The notes beneath the pieces are model-generated. The model did not search any database, was not told where the DNA came from, and saw only the letters and a program-made list of their open reading frames with translations. Position numbers and translations under genes: made by a program. From NCBI GenBank assembly GCA_027624735.1, contig JAQBTY010000006.1, positions 1-32,093 on the forward strand: a stretch of DNA of 32,093 nucleotides. The letters are read 5' to 3'. The DNA is from Pseudomonadota bacterium. Its GTDB lineage: Bacteria > Pseudomonadota > Alphaproteobacteria > MPNO01 > UBA2964. Numbering within the stretch: position 1 is the first letter of the stretch; every line of letters begins with the position of its first letter. This document shows positions 1 to 11,237 of this stretch, piece by piece.

Positions 1-68
1 TGCGCGGCGCGCCTAACCGGTCGCGCGCCCAGACGCATGAAACAGGTCAATATCAGCGACCCTTGGTA

Positions 69-1370
69 TTACACCGTCGCAAAATACAGCACGAAGATGG
101 CGGCGATCAGCCACATGGCGGCGCTGATGTCACCGATTCGCCCGCACACCAGCTTGATGGCGACGTAGCTGATAAAGCCGAGCCCGATGCCCGTCGCGAT
201 GGAGAATGTCAGCGGCATGGAAAGGGCTGTGATCACGCCCGGCGCGTATTCGGTGACATCCTCCCAATCGAGATCGGCGAGACCGTGCGCCATGATGCAG
301 GCGACGAAGACGATGGCGGGCGCCGTCGCATAGGCGGGGATGGCCGTCGCCAGCGGCGCGAAGAACAGCGCGAGGACGAACAGGCCGGCCGTGGCCACGG
401 CGGTAAGCCCGGTACGCCCGCCGGCGCGGACGCCGGACGCGCTCTCGATGTAGCTGGTGGTCGACGAGGTGCCGACCAGGGCGCCGATGATTGTCGCCGA
501 ACTGTCGGCTACCAGGGCCGGCCCGAGGCGCGGCAGATTGCCTTTTTCGTCCAGCATTTTGGCCTGATGAGCGACGCCGATGAGGGTGCCTGCCGTGTCG
601 AACAGATCGACCAGCAGAAAGCTCAGGACGATGATCATGATCGTCGTGGCGCCAAGCTGGAACAGGCCGCCGAAATCGAGGGCGAGGAACGTCGGGGCGA
701 TGCTTGGCGGCGCGCTCATGATGCCTGACGGGGCAGGGGAAACGCCCAGCAGGAATCCGGCTACGGCGACCAGCAGGATGCCGATAATGATCGATCCGGT
801 GATTTTGCGGTAATCCAGCGCGATCATGATGATCAGACCCAGAAAGGCCAGAAGGACCGGCGCGCTGGTCAATTTGCCCACCGTGACGAAGGTCGCGGGA
901 TGGTCGGCGACGATCCCGGCGCTTTTCAGGCCGATAAAGCCCAGAAACAGGCCGATCCCCGCCGCGATGGCCAGCTTTTGCGACCGGGGAATGCTGTTGA
1001 TGATCCAGGCGCGGATCGGCAGGACGCTGAGCGCCAGGAACAGGACGCCGGAACAGAACACCGCGGCGAGTGCGATCTGCCAGCTTACCCCCATCCCCTT
1101 GACGACGGCGAAGGCAAAAAAGGCATTCAGACCCATGCCCGGCGCCAGCGCGATGGGATAGTTTGCGTAAACTCCCATGATCAGGGTGCCGGCCGCCGCC
1201 GCGATACAGGTGGCGACAAAGACGGCGTTCTTGTCCATGCCGGCCACGGCCAGAATGTCCGGATTGACGAAAATGATATAGGCCATGGTGAGGAAGGTCG
1301 TCAGGCCCGCGAACAGCTCGGTTTTGACAGTCGTATGATTTTCGTCCAGGTGAAACAGATTGTTCAGCAT
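69..1370 (-). CDS. NCS2 family (guanine/hypoxanthine-type) purine permease
   Basis: 433 aa ORF; MAYIIFVNPDIL, YANYPIALAPGMGLNAFFAF, DLFDTAGTLIGVA and GTSSTTSYIESASGVRAGGRTGLTAV are typical of the PbuG/AdeP branch of NCS2 permeases. Confidence 0.93.
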   Translation of the reverse strand: MLNNLFHLDENHTTVKTELFAGLTTFLTMAYIIFVNPDILAVAGMDKNAVFVATCIAAAAGTLIMGVYANYPIALAPGMGLNAFFAFAVVKGMGVSWQIALAAVFCSGVLFLALSVLPIRAWIINSIPRSQKLAIAAGIGLFLGFIGLKSAGIVADHPATFVTVGKLTSAPVLLAFLGLIIMIALDYRKITGSIIIGILLVAVAGFLLGVSPAPSGIMSAPPSIAPTFLALDFGGLFQLGATTIMIIVLSFLLVDLFDTAGTLIGVAHQAKMLDEKGNLPRLGPALVADSSATIIGALVGTSSTTSYIESASGVRAGGRTGLTAVATAGLFVLALFFAPLATAIPAYATAPAIVFVACIMAHGLADLDWEDVTEYAPGVITALSMPLTFSIATGIGLGFISYVAIKLVCGRIGDISAAMWLIAAIFVLYFATV

Positions 1371-1514
1371 GGGAGCCCCCTCCGGAATGGTCTTTATTCA
1401 ATCGCCGGGTCAGGATAGGGGGAAAACAGGACGCGGCAAAGTGAATCGGTTAACCATTCTTAAACGATCGTTAATTTTAAGCGTTCCTTAAATTTGTGCT
1501 TGTATAACAGACCT

Positions 1515-1934
1515 ATGCGCAGCTTCCTTCATGCAGCGGCTCTCATGGCCGCGACTGTCCTCAATTGCCCGGCGGCGGCCCAGACCGTCACCATCAGGGC
1601 CGACGATTGCGCGCAGCTCGTCCAGCACGTTGCCGCGTCGGACGTTGCGTTCGAGCCTGGGGTCGACCTTCAGGGCCGTTTTGTCGTTCCCGCCGATCTC
1701 GGCGGCGGGACAATTCTGGAACTACCCAGCGAATTCACTATCCCGATCACCGTGGACCTTCAGAAAAGGCTAGGTATACCGGTCGATCCAGATCGGTTTC
1801 AGACCCAGAATTTCAGCGTCGGAACTGTGGTCTGGAACGACGGAAAGGCGTATTTCAACGGCCAGCCGCTACAAAGCGACCAGTCCGAAAAGCTCGCCGC
1901 GCTTTGCCAGAAACGAATGGGGTCCGGCGGCTAG
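1515..1934 (+). CDS. small secreted/periplasmic protein of unknown function
   Basis: Signal-peptide-like N-terminus (MRSFLHAAALMAATVLNCPAAAQ); ORF opens at 1494, but the ATG at 1515 better fits a signal peptide. Confidence 0.6.
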   Translation: MRSFLHAAALMAATVLNCPAAAQTVTIRADDCAQLVQHVAASDVAFEPGVDLQGRFVVPADLGGGTILELPSEFTIPITVDLQKRLGIPVDPDRFQTQNFSVGTVVWNDGKAYFNGQPLQSDQSEKLAALCQKRMGSGG

Positions 1935-2033
1935 AGCCCCATTGCCTTCCCAAGGACGTTTGCCTAAAGTCTGACCGCCGCGCGGCCGGACCCCCCAATG
2001 TTGGGCGACCGTCCCGCGCCGGCAGGAATTGAA

Positions 2034-3347
2034 ATGCGTTTATCGAGCTATTTTCTACCGACATTGAAGGAAGATCCCGCCGAGGCGCAAATCGTGTCTC
2101 ACCGGCTGATGCTGCGCGCCGGCATGGTGCGCCAGGCGAGCGCCGGGATTTATTCCTGGCTGCCGCTGGGGCTTCGCGTTCTTCGCAAAGTTGAGCAGAT
2201 TGTTCGTCAAGAACAGGACGCGGCCGGCTGTCAGGAAATTTTGATGCCGACGATTCAGTCGGCGGATTTATGGCGCGAAAGCGGCCGTTATGACGGTTAT
2301 GGCAAGGAAATGCTGCGCATTATCGATCGTCATGATCGGGAAATGCTGTATGGCCCGACAAACGAAGAGCTGGTAACGGATATTTTCCGCAATACCGTGC
2401 GGAGCTATCGCGACCTGCCGACGCTTCTGTACCATATTCAGTGGAAGTTCCGGGACGAAATGCGGCCCCGGTTTGGCGTGATGCGCGGCCGCGAATTCCT
2501 GATGAAGGACGCCTATTCCTTCGATCTCGATTATGATGCCGCGCGCCGCTCCTACAACAAGATGTTCGTGTCCTACCTGCGAACCTTCGCGCGCATGGGA
2601 TTGCAGGCTATTCCCATGCAGGCCGATACCGGACCTATCGGCGGTGATCTAAGCCACGAGTTCATCATCCTCGCGGAAACCGGCGAAAGCGAAGTTTACT
2701 GCCACAAGGATTATTTGACATTCGATCCGCTGGCCGCCGGGATCGATTACGAGGCCGATCTGCAGCCCGTTGTCGATCAATGGACAAGCCTTTATGCCGC
2801 CACCGACGAAAAACACGATCCTGCATCGGTGGACGCCATAGGGGATGCTCTTCTTCAGGCGCGTGGGATAGAGGTCGGCCATATCTTCTATTTCGGGACC
2901 AAGTACTCGCGTGCGATGAACGCCACCGTCACCGGCCCGGACGGCAGCGAAATCGTCGCTGAAATGGGATCCTACGGCATTGGTGTATCGCGCCTTGTGG
3001 GGGCCATTATCGAGGCCTATCACGATGATTCGGGCATCGTCTGGCCCGATAGCGTCGCGCCTTTTTCCGTCGGGCTCCTCAATCTCCGCAGCGGCGATAC
3101 GGCCTGTGATGTCGCCTGTGACGATATGTATGGCAAACTCCGGGCCGCTGGCCTTGATGTGCTGTATGATGACCGGGACGAACGGGCCGGTGGCAAGTTC
3201 GCCGATATGGATCTGATCGGTGTGCCGTGGCAGCTGATCGTCGGGCCACGCGGCCTGAAATCCGGAACCGTCGAGGTGAAACGCCGGGCGACCGGGGAAC
3301 GGGAGGAACTATCCGTTGAGGCAGCCCTGTCGCGCGTTTCGTCGTAA
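2034..3347 (+). CDS. proS: prolyl-tRNA synthetase, short alphaproteobacterial form
   Basis: [61 protein letters not shown]; about 437 aa, too short for the large insertion/editing domain. Confidence 0.95.
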   Translation: MRLSSYFLPTLKEDPAEAQIVSHRLMLRAGMVRQASAGIYSWLPLGLRVLRKVEQIVRQEQDAAGCQEILMPTIQSADLWRESGRYDGYGKEMLRIIDRHDREMLYGPTNEELVTDIFRNTVRSYRDLPTLLYHIQWKFRDEMRPRFGVMRGREFLMKDAYSFDLDYDAARRSYNKMFVSYLRTFARMGLQAIPMQADTGPIGGDLSHEFIILAETGESEVYCHKDYLTFDPLAAGIDYEADLQPVVDQWTSLYAATDEKHDPASVDAIGDALLQARGIEVGHIFYFGTKYSRAMNATVTGPDGSEIVAEMGSYGIGVSRLVGAIIEAYHDDSGIVWPDSVAPFSVGLLNLRSGDTACDVACDDMYGKLRAAGLDVLYDDRDERAGGKFADMDLIGVPWQLIVGPRGLKSGTVEVKRRATGEREELSVEAALSRVSS

Positions 3348-3362
3348 TTGTCTGATGGTAGC

Positions 3363-3480
3363 CACCCCCACCTCACCCCAACCCTCTCCCCCCCAACGGG
3401 GCGGAGAGGGAGTCAGTTTGAGATCTTGCAACCGTATTCCCCACCGCCCTTCAGGGGGGAGGGGCCAGGGGAGGTGGGCC
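3363..3480. repeat. GC-rich imperfect inverted repeat, REP-like intergenic element
   Basis: Left arm CCACCCCCACCTCACCCCAACCCTCTCCCCCCC pairs imperfectly with right arm GGGGGGAGGGGCCAGGGGAGGTGGGCC; inner CCCTCTCC...GGAGAGGG hairpin. Confidence 0.6.
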
Positions 3481-3539
3481 TTCGTATGTTCCTACACGGG
3501 ACATATTTACTCTGACGAGGCGGTGGACGGTATCGCCGT

Positions 3540-4797
3540 ATGATTTTTTCATCCTTCGAACGAATGGTTGCCTGGCGCTATCTCCGGGCTCGACGCCAGG
3601 AAGGATTCATCTCCGTCATCGCCGGGTTTTCCTTGGCCGGGATCGGACTGGGGGTCGCGACGCTCATCATCGTGATGGCGGTGATGAACGGATTTAGGGC
3701 AGAATTGCTCGGACGTATTCTCGGGCTGAATGGCCACATCGGTGTTTCATCGGCAAGCCAGCGGAGCCTGAGCAACTTCGACGCCATTGCCGCGCGTCTC
3801 CGTGGAATCGACCGGGTGGTGCGGGTGACGCCGATCGTCGAGGGTCAGGCCATGGCGACGGTCAGGGGCCAGGCCGGCGGCGTGCTAGTGCGTGGTATCC
3901 GGACCGAAGACCTTTTAAAGCACCCCATCCTGGTGAAAAGTATCCTTCAGGGTGATCTTTCGAAATTCGGTGTCGGGAATGACGGCCTGGCTGACGTTCT
4001 TGTCGGCAGCCGCTTTGCCCAAAAATTCGGCGTGAGTATCGGAAGCCGGGTCACACTGATTGCGCCCGAGAGCCGATCCACGGCGTTCGGTTCGGTGCCC
4101 CGCATCAAGAGTTTCCGGGTTCAGGGACTGTTTGAAATCGGCATGTACGAATATGACAGCAGCTTCCTGTTTGTGCCCCTGCAGGCCGCGCAGGCCTTCT
4201 TTCGCGTCGGCAAGGGCGGGGTCACGACACTGGAAGTCATGCTGACCAGTCCGGACGACGTGGACCGGGTACGGCCGATCATCGGCAAGGCGGCAGGGGA
4301 ACCTGTTCGCATGGTCGACTGGCAGCGCGCCAATGCGAGCTTCTTCAACGCCATTCAGGTGGAACGGAACGTCATGTTTCTTATCCTGACTCTGATCATC
4401 GTTGTCGCCGCCTTCAACGTTATTTCCGGTCTTATCATGATGGTGAAGGATAAGGGGCGCGACATTGCCATTCTGCGAACCATGGGGGCGACCCGTGGCA
4501 TGATCATGCGGATATTTCTGTTGTCGGGCATGGCCGTCGGAATCATCGGAACCATCGCGGGCTTTGCGCTGGGGCTGGCGTTTTCACTCAACATAGACAC
4601 GGTCAAGAAGGGGCTCGAAGCCTTGACCGGGTCGGAGCTCTTTGCCGCCGAGATCTATTTTCTGTCCACCTTGCCGGCGAAGGTCGATCCGATGGAAGTG
4701 GTTTCCGTCGTCGGCATGGCGCTGGGCCTGTGTTTTATCGCAACCCTTTATCCGGCATGGCGGGCTGCCCGTCTCGATCCGGTCGAGGCCCTGCGCT

Positions 4798-4805
<8 letters not shown>
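3540..4805 (+). CDS. lolC: lipoprotein-releasing ABC transporter permease, LolC/LolE family
   Basis: [46 protein letters not shown]-terminus; C-terminal [18 protein letters not shown]; followed by lolD. Confidence 0.93.
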
Positions 4806-5508
<703 letters not shown>

Positions 5509-5609
5509 GGTAGGGATCGGACGGCGATGAAGGTGTTTCCTGTTGGGTCAATGTTGGTGATTCGTTCTTCCTTATAAAAATTGTGTGTTTTCAGGGCTTT
5601 ATGGAGACA

Positions 5610-5633
5610 TTGTCCACATGATCTTGTGGACAA
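5610..5633. promoter_or_regulatory. inverted pair of DnaA-box-like 9-mers upstream of dnaE
   Basis: TTGTCCACA (5610-5618) - 6 nt - TGTGGACAA (5625-5633), perfect 9-bp inverted repeat; one mismatch to TTATCCACA. Confidence 0.4.
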
Positions 5634-5716
5634 GTCGGCCGTCAATTCATTTATGTTGTATGTTCCTGATTTGTTCGGAATGACATAAACGGCCGCTTAT
5701 GGAATCATTTGGATAC

Positions 5717-8700
5717 ATGAGCCACGCAAAATTCGTCCACCTTCACGTCCACTCGGCCTATTCCCTTTCGGAAGGCGCGATCAAGCTGCCTCAGCTGATC
5801 AGCCTCTGCGAAAAAGAGGGCATGCCGGCTGTGGCGGTAACCGACACCGGCAATCTGTTTGGCGCGCTCGAGTTTTCCCTTGCCGCGCGACGGGCTGGCG
5901 TACAGCCGATTATCGGATGCCAGATTGCCGTGGCTCGACCAACCGGTATTGGCGCCGCGCATGGACACCGCGCGCCGGGTCAGCGGGCGGATCTGGATGA
6001 TCTGGTTTTGCTGGTTCGCGATCGGACCGGCTATCAGAATCTGCTGAAACTCGCGAGCCGTTCCTTTCTGGAGACGCCCAGCGGCGAGCGGCCCCATATT
6101 ACCTTCGACGATCTGGAAAAATATTCCGAGGGGCTGATCGCGTTGACCAGCGGACCGAGCGGCGCCGTGGGGGCGTTGCTGGCGGCCGGTCAGCATGACG
6201 CGGCAACGGAAATGTTACAGCGTTTAATGACCCTTTTCCCCGGCGCGCTCTATGTCGAACTGATGCGCCATGGGGAGGCGATCGAGGACAGGATCGATGG
6301 GCCGCTGATCGATCTCGCCTATAAACATGAATTGCCGCTTGTCGCGACGAACAACTGCTATTTCAGCGATCCCGATATGTTTGAAGCCCATGACGCTTTG
6401 CTGTGCATTGCGGCGGGGGCCCATGTCAGTGATCGCGAACGGCGGCGCCTGACGCCGCTTTATGGATTTCGGTCGGCAGAGGAAATGCAGCAGGCCTTTG
6501 CCGACGTTCCCGAAGCCATCGACAATACGCTGATCATCGCTCAGCGCTGCGCCTTCATGCCCGATGAGCATGCGCCGATCCTGCCGGCCTTCTCCACACC
6601 CGACGGGATTACCGAAACCGAGATGCTGCGCGCCGAAGCGGAAGAGGGGCTCGAAGCGCGCATGGCGGTGCTTGGGCTCAATAAAGAGGGGCGGAAACCT
6701 TATGTAGACCGGCTGAATTTCGAGCTCGACGTGATCGTCGAAATGGGGTTCCCCGGATATTTCCTGATCGTTTCCGACTTTATTAAATGGGCGAAGGCGC
6801 AAGGTATTCCGGTAGGTCCCGGTCGTGGATCGGGGGCGGGATCGGTCGTCGCCTGGTCTCTGTCCATTACCGACCTGGATCCGCTTGAATTCGGATTGCT
6901 GTTCGAACGGTTCCTCAATCCAGAACGTGTGTCGATGCCTGATTTCGACATCGATTTTTGCCAGGACCGGCGTGACGAGGTCATTCGCTATGTTCAGGAC
7001 AAATATGGTTCCGATCAAGTAGCGCAGATTATTACCTTCGGAAAATTGCAGGCCCGTGCCGTGTTGCGCGATGTTGGCCGCGTGCTCGCCATGCCCTATG
7101 GTTATGTCGACAAGATCTGCAAGCTGGTTCCTTTCAATCCGGCGCATCCGCCGAGCTTGAAGGAAGCGCTGGAGCAGGAGCCCGAGTTAAGGCGCCTGCA
7201 GAAAGACGATGAACAGGTCGCCCGCCTTCTCGACATCGGGATGCGTCTCGAGGGGCTTTTCCGGCACGCCTCTACCCATGCCGCGGGCGTGGTTATCGGC
7301 GACCGCAGGCTGGACGAGCTGGTGCCGCTTTATCAGGATCCCCGCTCAAGCATGGCGGCGACCCAGTTTTCCATGAAATATGCCGAAGCCGCGGGGCTGG
7401 TGAAATTCGATTTTCTGGGGCTAAAGACCCTGACCGTCCTGGCGAAGGCGGTTGGGTTCCTGGCCGAACGCGGTGTCGATATCGACCTCCTCCAACTACC
7501 GTTGAAAGACGAAAAGACGTTTGAAATGCTGGGCCGCGGCGACACCATCGGGGTGTTCCAGTTGGAAAGTTCGGGCATGCGGGACGTGCTGCGGCAGATG
7601 AAGCCTGACTGTTTCGGAGACATCATCGCGCTGGTCGCGCTCTACCGCCCGGGCCCGATGGACAATATTCCCCGCTATATCGCCTGTAAGCACGGGAAAG
7701 AGGAGCCGGACTACCTGCATCCCGATCTGGAAGGTATCCTGAAAGAAACGTTCGGGGTCATGATCTATCAGGAACAGGTCATGCAGATAGCCCAGGTTCT
7801 TTCCGGGTTTTCTCTTGGCTCCGCCGACCTGCTGCGGCGCGCCATGGGCAAGAAGATCAAGTCGGAAATGGAGGCGCAGCGTAACGCCTTCGTTGAAGGC
7901 GCCGTGGCGCGTGCCGTCGATAAGGGCCAGGCCGGCCAGATTTTCGACCAAGTCGACAAATTCGCGGGCTATGGCTTCAACAAATCGCACGCCGCAGCCT
8001 ATGCGCTGGTTGCGTATCAGACAGCCTGGCTCAAGGCGAATTATCCGGTCGAATTTTTGGCCGCCTCGATGACTCTCGAGCTTGGCAATACCGACAAACT
8101 CAACACATTCCGGCAGGAACTCGGCAACCTTGGCATTCCCCTGCTGCCGCCGGACATCAATGATTCAGACGTTGCGTTTGGCGTTCGGGCGCCTAAGAAC
8201 GAGAACGATAAGGGTGCAATCCGTTATGCGCTGGCCGCCATCAAGAATGTCGGGGCCCAGGCCATGGCGTCAGTCGTCGCGGAGCGGCGCGAGAATGGTC
8301 TCTATGAAGACGTCTTCGATTTTGCGGAACGAATTGGCGCTAAAGCGGCCAATAAGCGTCAGTTGGAAAATTTGGTCCGCGCCGGGGCCCTGGATTCACT
8401 ACACAAGAATCGGCGCCAGCTATTCGAAGGCGTCGAAATATTGTTGAAGACGGCCAGCGCCGCCGAGCGGGACCGGGCGGACCAGCAGGTGAGCCTGTTC
8501 GACGGGCAGGACGACATGCTTCCCAAGCAGCAGGACAGCCTGCCGGACATACAGGATTGGCTGCCGATCGAACGGCTGAAACAGGAGATGGATGCGGTCG
8601 GGCTCTATCTGTCGGCGCACCCTCTGGACGATTACCGGACAGCGTTGGAGCGTCTGGGCGTTGTCCCGCTGGAGTCGTTGACCGTATCGTCTGCCGGCAG

Positions 8701-9181
8701 CAAGCCGCGCGTTGCCGGTGTCGTGGTTCGCCGGCAGGATCGCACCTCCGCGAAGGGCAACCGTTTCGCGTTCCTGCAACTTTCCTGCATAGATGGCGAG
8801 CTTGAGGTCGTTTTGTTTTCGGAGATACTGTCGTCATCCCGCGACTTGCTGGAATCCGGCAAACCGCTTCTGCTTACCTGTGAAGCACGTGGCGATGGCG
8901 ATGGCGTAAGGCTCAGCGCCCTGTCGGTCGAAGATCTGGATGTGGCCGTGGCGCGGTCCGGCGCGGGGTTGAAAGTCCATATCGATCGCGAAGATGCTTT
9001 CCTGGGCCTCAGGAGCATCATCACGCAAGGGAAGCAGGGCAAGGGACAGGTTCGCCTGCTATTGGATATCGATAACCGTCAGTCCGTGGAACTTAGCCTG
9101 CCGGGCGGCTATGCCGTTTCCGCCGATTTGCGGGCCGCGATCAGCGCGGTGCCGGGTGTCATCGAACTGCGTGATATTTGA
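5717..9181 (+). CDS. dnaE: DNA polymerase III subunit alpha
   Basis: N-terminal PHP motif FVHLHVHSAYSLSEGAIK, GPGRGSGAGSVVAW, PDFDIDFCQDRRDEVI, FGKLQARAVLRDVGRVL, C-terminal OB region; ATG at 5717 preferred over 5699. Confidence 0.96.
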   Translation: MSHAKFVHLHVHSAYSLSEGAIKLPQLISLCEKEGMPAVAVTDTGNLFGALEFSLAARRAGVQPIIGCQIAVARPTGIGAAHGHRAPGQRADLDDLVLLVRDRTGYQNLLKLASRSFLETPSGERPHITFDDLEKYSEGLIALTSGPSGAVGALLAAGQHDAATEMLQRLMTLFPGALYVELMRHGEAIEDRIDGPLIDLAYKHELPLVATNNCYFSDPDMFEAHDALLCIAAGAHVSDRERRRLTPLYGFRSAEEMQQAFADVPEAIDNTLIIAQRCAFMPDEHAPILPAFSTPDGITETEMLRAEAEEGLEARMAVLGLNKEGRKPYVDRLNFELDVIVEMGFPGYFLIVSDFIKWAKAQGIPVGPGRGSGAGSVVAWSLSITDLDPLEFGLLFERFLNPERVSMPDFDIDFCQDRRDEVIRYVQDKYGSDQVAQIITFGKLQARAVLRDVGRVLAMPYGYVDKICKLVPFNPAHPPSLKEALEQEPELRRLQKDDEQVARLLDIGMRLEGLFRHASTHAAGVVIGDRRLDELVPLYQDPRSSMAATQFSMKYAEAAGLVKFDFLGLKTLTVLAKAVGFLAERGVDIDLLQLPLKDEKTFEMLGRGDTIGVFQLESSGMRDVLRQMKPDCFGDIIALVALYRPGPMDNIPRYIACKHGKEEPDYLHPDLEGILKETFGVMIYQEQVMQIAQVLSGFSLGSADLLRRAMGKKIKSEMEAQRNAFVEGAVARAVDKGQAGQIFDQVDKFAGYGFNKSHAAAYALVAYQTAWLKANYPVEFLAASMTLELGNTDKLNTFRQELGNLGIPLLPPDINDSDVAFGVRAPKNENDKGAIRYALAAIKNVGAQAMASVVAERRENGLYEDVFDFAERIGAKAANKRQLENLVRAGALDSLHKNRRQLFEGVEILLKTASAAERDRADQQVSLFDGQDDMLPKQQDSLPDIQDWLPIERLKQEMDAVGLYLSAHPLDDYRTALERLGVVPLESLTVSSAGSKPRVAGVVVRRQDRTSAKGNRFAFLQLSCIDGELEVVLFSEILSSSRDLLESGKPLLLTCEARGDGDGVRLSALSVEDLDVAVARSGAGLKVHIDREDAFLGLRSIITQGKQGKGQVRLLLDIDNRQSVELSLPGGYAVSADLRAAISAVPGVIELRDI

Positions 9182-9304
9182 TATTTCACGCATATTTCCA
9201 TGTTTCTGGTTGATAATTCCCCGACATAGGCGTATCAAAATGACGATTTTAACTCGCACGCGAATTTACGGCGGCGTCAGCTAACTCTGGCCCGCCGATC
9301 CGGT

Positions 9305-9331
9305 GTCTGGGGAACATGTGTTCCGCCAGAC
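9305..9331 (+). promoter_or_regulatory. stem-loop in rpsB 5' leader
   Basis: GTCTGGGGAACA-TG-TGTTCC-G-CCAGAC, near-perfect inverted repeat about 40 nt before the rpsB ATG. Confidence 0.5.
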
Positions 9332-9371
9332 CATGTGGTTCGCGGAGGCTAACCGGAGAAGAGGACACCAA

Positions 9372-10184
9372 ATGGCTTTGCCAACGTTTACCATGCGCCA
9401 GCTACTTGAAGCAGGCGTTCATTTCGGACATCAAACGCGCCGCTGGAATCCCAAGATGGAGCCGTACATTTACGGTTCCCGCAACGGTATTCACGTGCTG
9501 GATCTTCGCCAGACGGTGCCAATGCTTAACGCGGCGCTGCAGGCCGTGCGCGAAATCGTCAGCGGCGGCGGTCGCGTCCTGTTCGTTGGGACCAAGCGGC
9601 AGGCGAGCGAGCAAATTGCCGACTCGGCGAAACGGTGCGGCCAATATTACGTCAATCACCGCTGGTTAGGCGGCATGTTGACGAATTGGCGCACGATTAC
9701 CGCTTCAATTCGCCGTCTGAAGGAGTACGAGGATATTTTGGTCAATACCGATGTCGGGTTGACGAAAAAGGAATTGCTCATGCGGATGCGGGATCGCGAT
9801 AAGCTTGAACGTGCCTTGGGCGGCATTAAGGAAATGGGCGGATTGCCGGACATTCTGGTGGTGATCGACACCAATAAGGAAAGCAACGCCATCAAGGAAG
9901 CGATAAAACTGAACATACCCGTTGTTGCCGTGCTCGACAGCAATTGCGACCCCGCCGGGATCACCTTTCCAGTCCCCGGAAACGATGACGCCATTCGGTC
10001 GATCGCGCTTTATTGCGGATTATTCTCCGATGCCGTGCTCGATGGATTGCAACAAGAGGCGATTGCCGCCGGCGGCGATATCGGTGAAGCCGATGAAGTA
10101 ATGGCCGAGGCGGTCATTGAAGCGCTGGCGGTGCCGGCCGATGTGGCTGTGGCGGCCTCTGAGCCTCCCCCAGCCGCCGGTTAA
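9372..10184 (+). CDS. rpsB: 30S ribosomal protein S2
   Basis: [51 protein letters not shown]-like GGAGAAGAGGA upstream of ATG 9372. Confidence 0.97.
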   Translation: MALPTFTMRQLLEAGVHFGHQTRRWNPKMEPYIYGSRNGIHVLDLRQTVPMLNAALQAVREIVSGGGRVLFVGTKRQASEQIADSAKRCGQYYVNHRWLGGMLTNWRTITASIRRLKEYEDILVNTDVGLTKKELLMRMRDRDKLERALGGIKEMGGLPDILVVIDTNKESNAIKEAIKLNIPVVAVLDSNCDPAGITFPVPGNDDAIRSIALYCGLFSDAVLDGLQQEAIAAGGDIGEADEVMAEAVIEALAVPADVAVAASEPPPAAG

Positions 10185-10236
10185 CAAAAAAATAAGGTTA
10201 ACGTAGCCTTATAACCAAGGATTTGAGGGAAACGGA

Positions 10237-11160
10237 ATGGCGGAAATCACTGCGGCGCTGGTCAAGGAACTAAGAGACAGCACCGGCGCGGGAATGATGG
10301 ATTGTAAAAAGGCGTTGACGGCGGTCGATGGCGACATGGAGGCCGCGGTCGATTGGCTGCGCAAGGCCGGCATGGCATCGGCGGCGAAAAAGGCAAGCCG
10401 GGTGGCGGCGGAAGGGCTGGTCGCTGTACAAACGAGTGGCGCCTCCGGGGCCATTGTGGAAATCAATGCGGAAACCGATTTTGTCGCCCGAAACGAGCAA
10501 TTTCAGGAGTTTGTCGGTAAGGTCGCCCATATTGCCATGGAGCAGGGCGGTGACTTCGGAAAAATCAGGAATGCGCCATTTGATGGCGCCGGCACCGTGG
10601 ACGAAGCGGCGAAAAAGCTCGTGGCGACAATCGGTGAAAATATTAATTTGCGCCGGTCGGAGGCTCTGAACGTCTCCAACGGCGTTGTGGCAAGTTATAT
10701 CCACAATGCGGTTATGCCGGATTCCGGCCGGATCGGTGTTCTGGTTGGCCTGGAATCCGACGGCGACAAGGAAAAGCTGATGGCGGCGGGTCGGCAGCTT
10801 GCCATGCATGTCGCGGCGGCGGCGCCACAGTGGACCGACATTTCCGAGGTAGATCCTACTGTTCTGGAGCGCGAGCGTACAATTCTGGCCGACCAGGCGA
10901 AAGTATCCGGGAAACCGGATGAAATCGTCGAAAAGATGGTTGAAGGCCGGTTGCGCAAGTTTTACGAAGAAGTCGTTCTTCTGGAACAGATATATGTCAT
11001 CGACGGCGAATCCAAGGTCCGCAAGGCGGTCGAGGCCCTGGCCACGGACATCGGCGCGCCCGTCAAGCTGACCGGGTTTGTCCGGTTTGTTCTGGGAGAG
11101 GGCATAGCGCGCGAAGAAGGTGATTTTGCTGCGGAAGTGGCGGCTGTCGCAAAAGGCTGA
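10237..11160 (+). CDS. tsf: elongation factor Ts
   Basis: [27 protein letters not shown]...; follows rpsB. Confidence 0.97.
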   Translation: MAEITAALVKELRDSTGAGMMDCKKALTAVDGDMEAAVDWLRKAGMASAAKKASRVAAEGLVAVQTSGASGAIVEINAETDFVARNEQFQEFVGKVAHIAMEQGGDFGKIRNAPFDGAGTVDEAAKKLVATIGENINLRRSEALNVSNGVVASYIHNAVMPDSGRIGVLVGLESDGDKEKLMAAGRQLAMHVAAAAPQWTDISEVDPTVLERERTILADQAKVSGKPDEIVEKMVEGRLRKFYEEVVLLEQIYVIDGESKVRKAVEALATDIGAPVKLTGFVRFVLGEGIAREEGDFAAEVAAVAKG

Positions 11161-11237
11161 GACGGTAAATCGTGTATCCCGTCCGAGTAAGGCGGGGTAT
11201 TTTCGGCGGTTAATCAGTGGATTTTGGGTTGGAAAAA

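Noticed and set aside
63-728. 221 aa ORF antisense to the purine permease (and 423 aa ORF 130..1401)
   Set aside because: Low-complexity charged translations typical of shadow frames in GC-rich DNA; the permease frame has clear family motifs
1371-1494. Purine riboswitch upstream of the permease
   Set aside because: No convincing purine-aptamer core seen by eye
3316-3543. 75 aa ORF between proS and lolC
   Set aside because: Translated mostly from the GC-rich palindromic repeat
6224-7147. 307 aa ORF antisense to dnaE
   Set aside because: Shadow frame opposite the conserved polymerase domain
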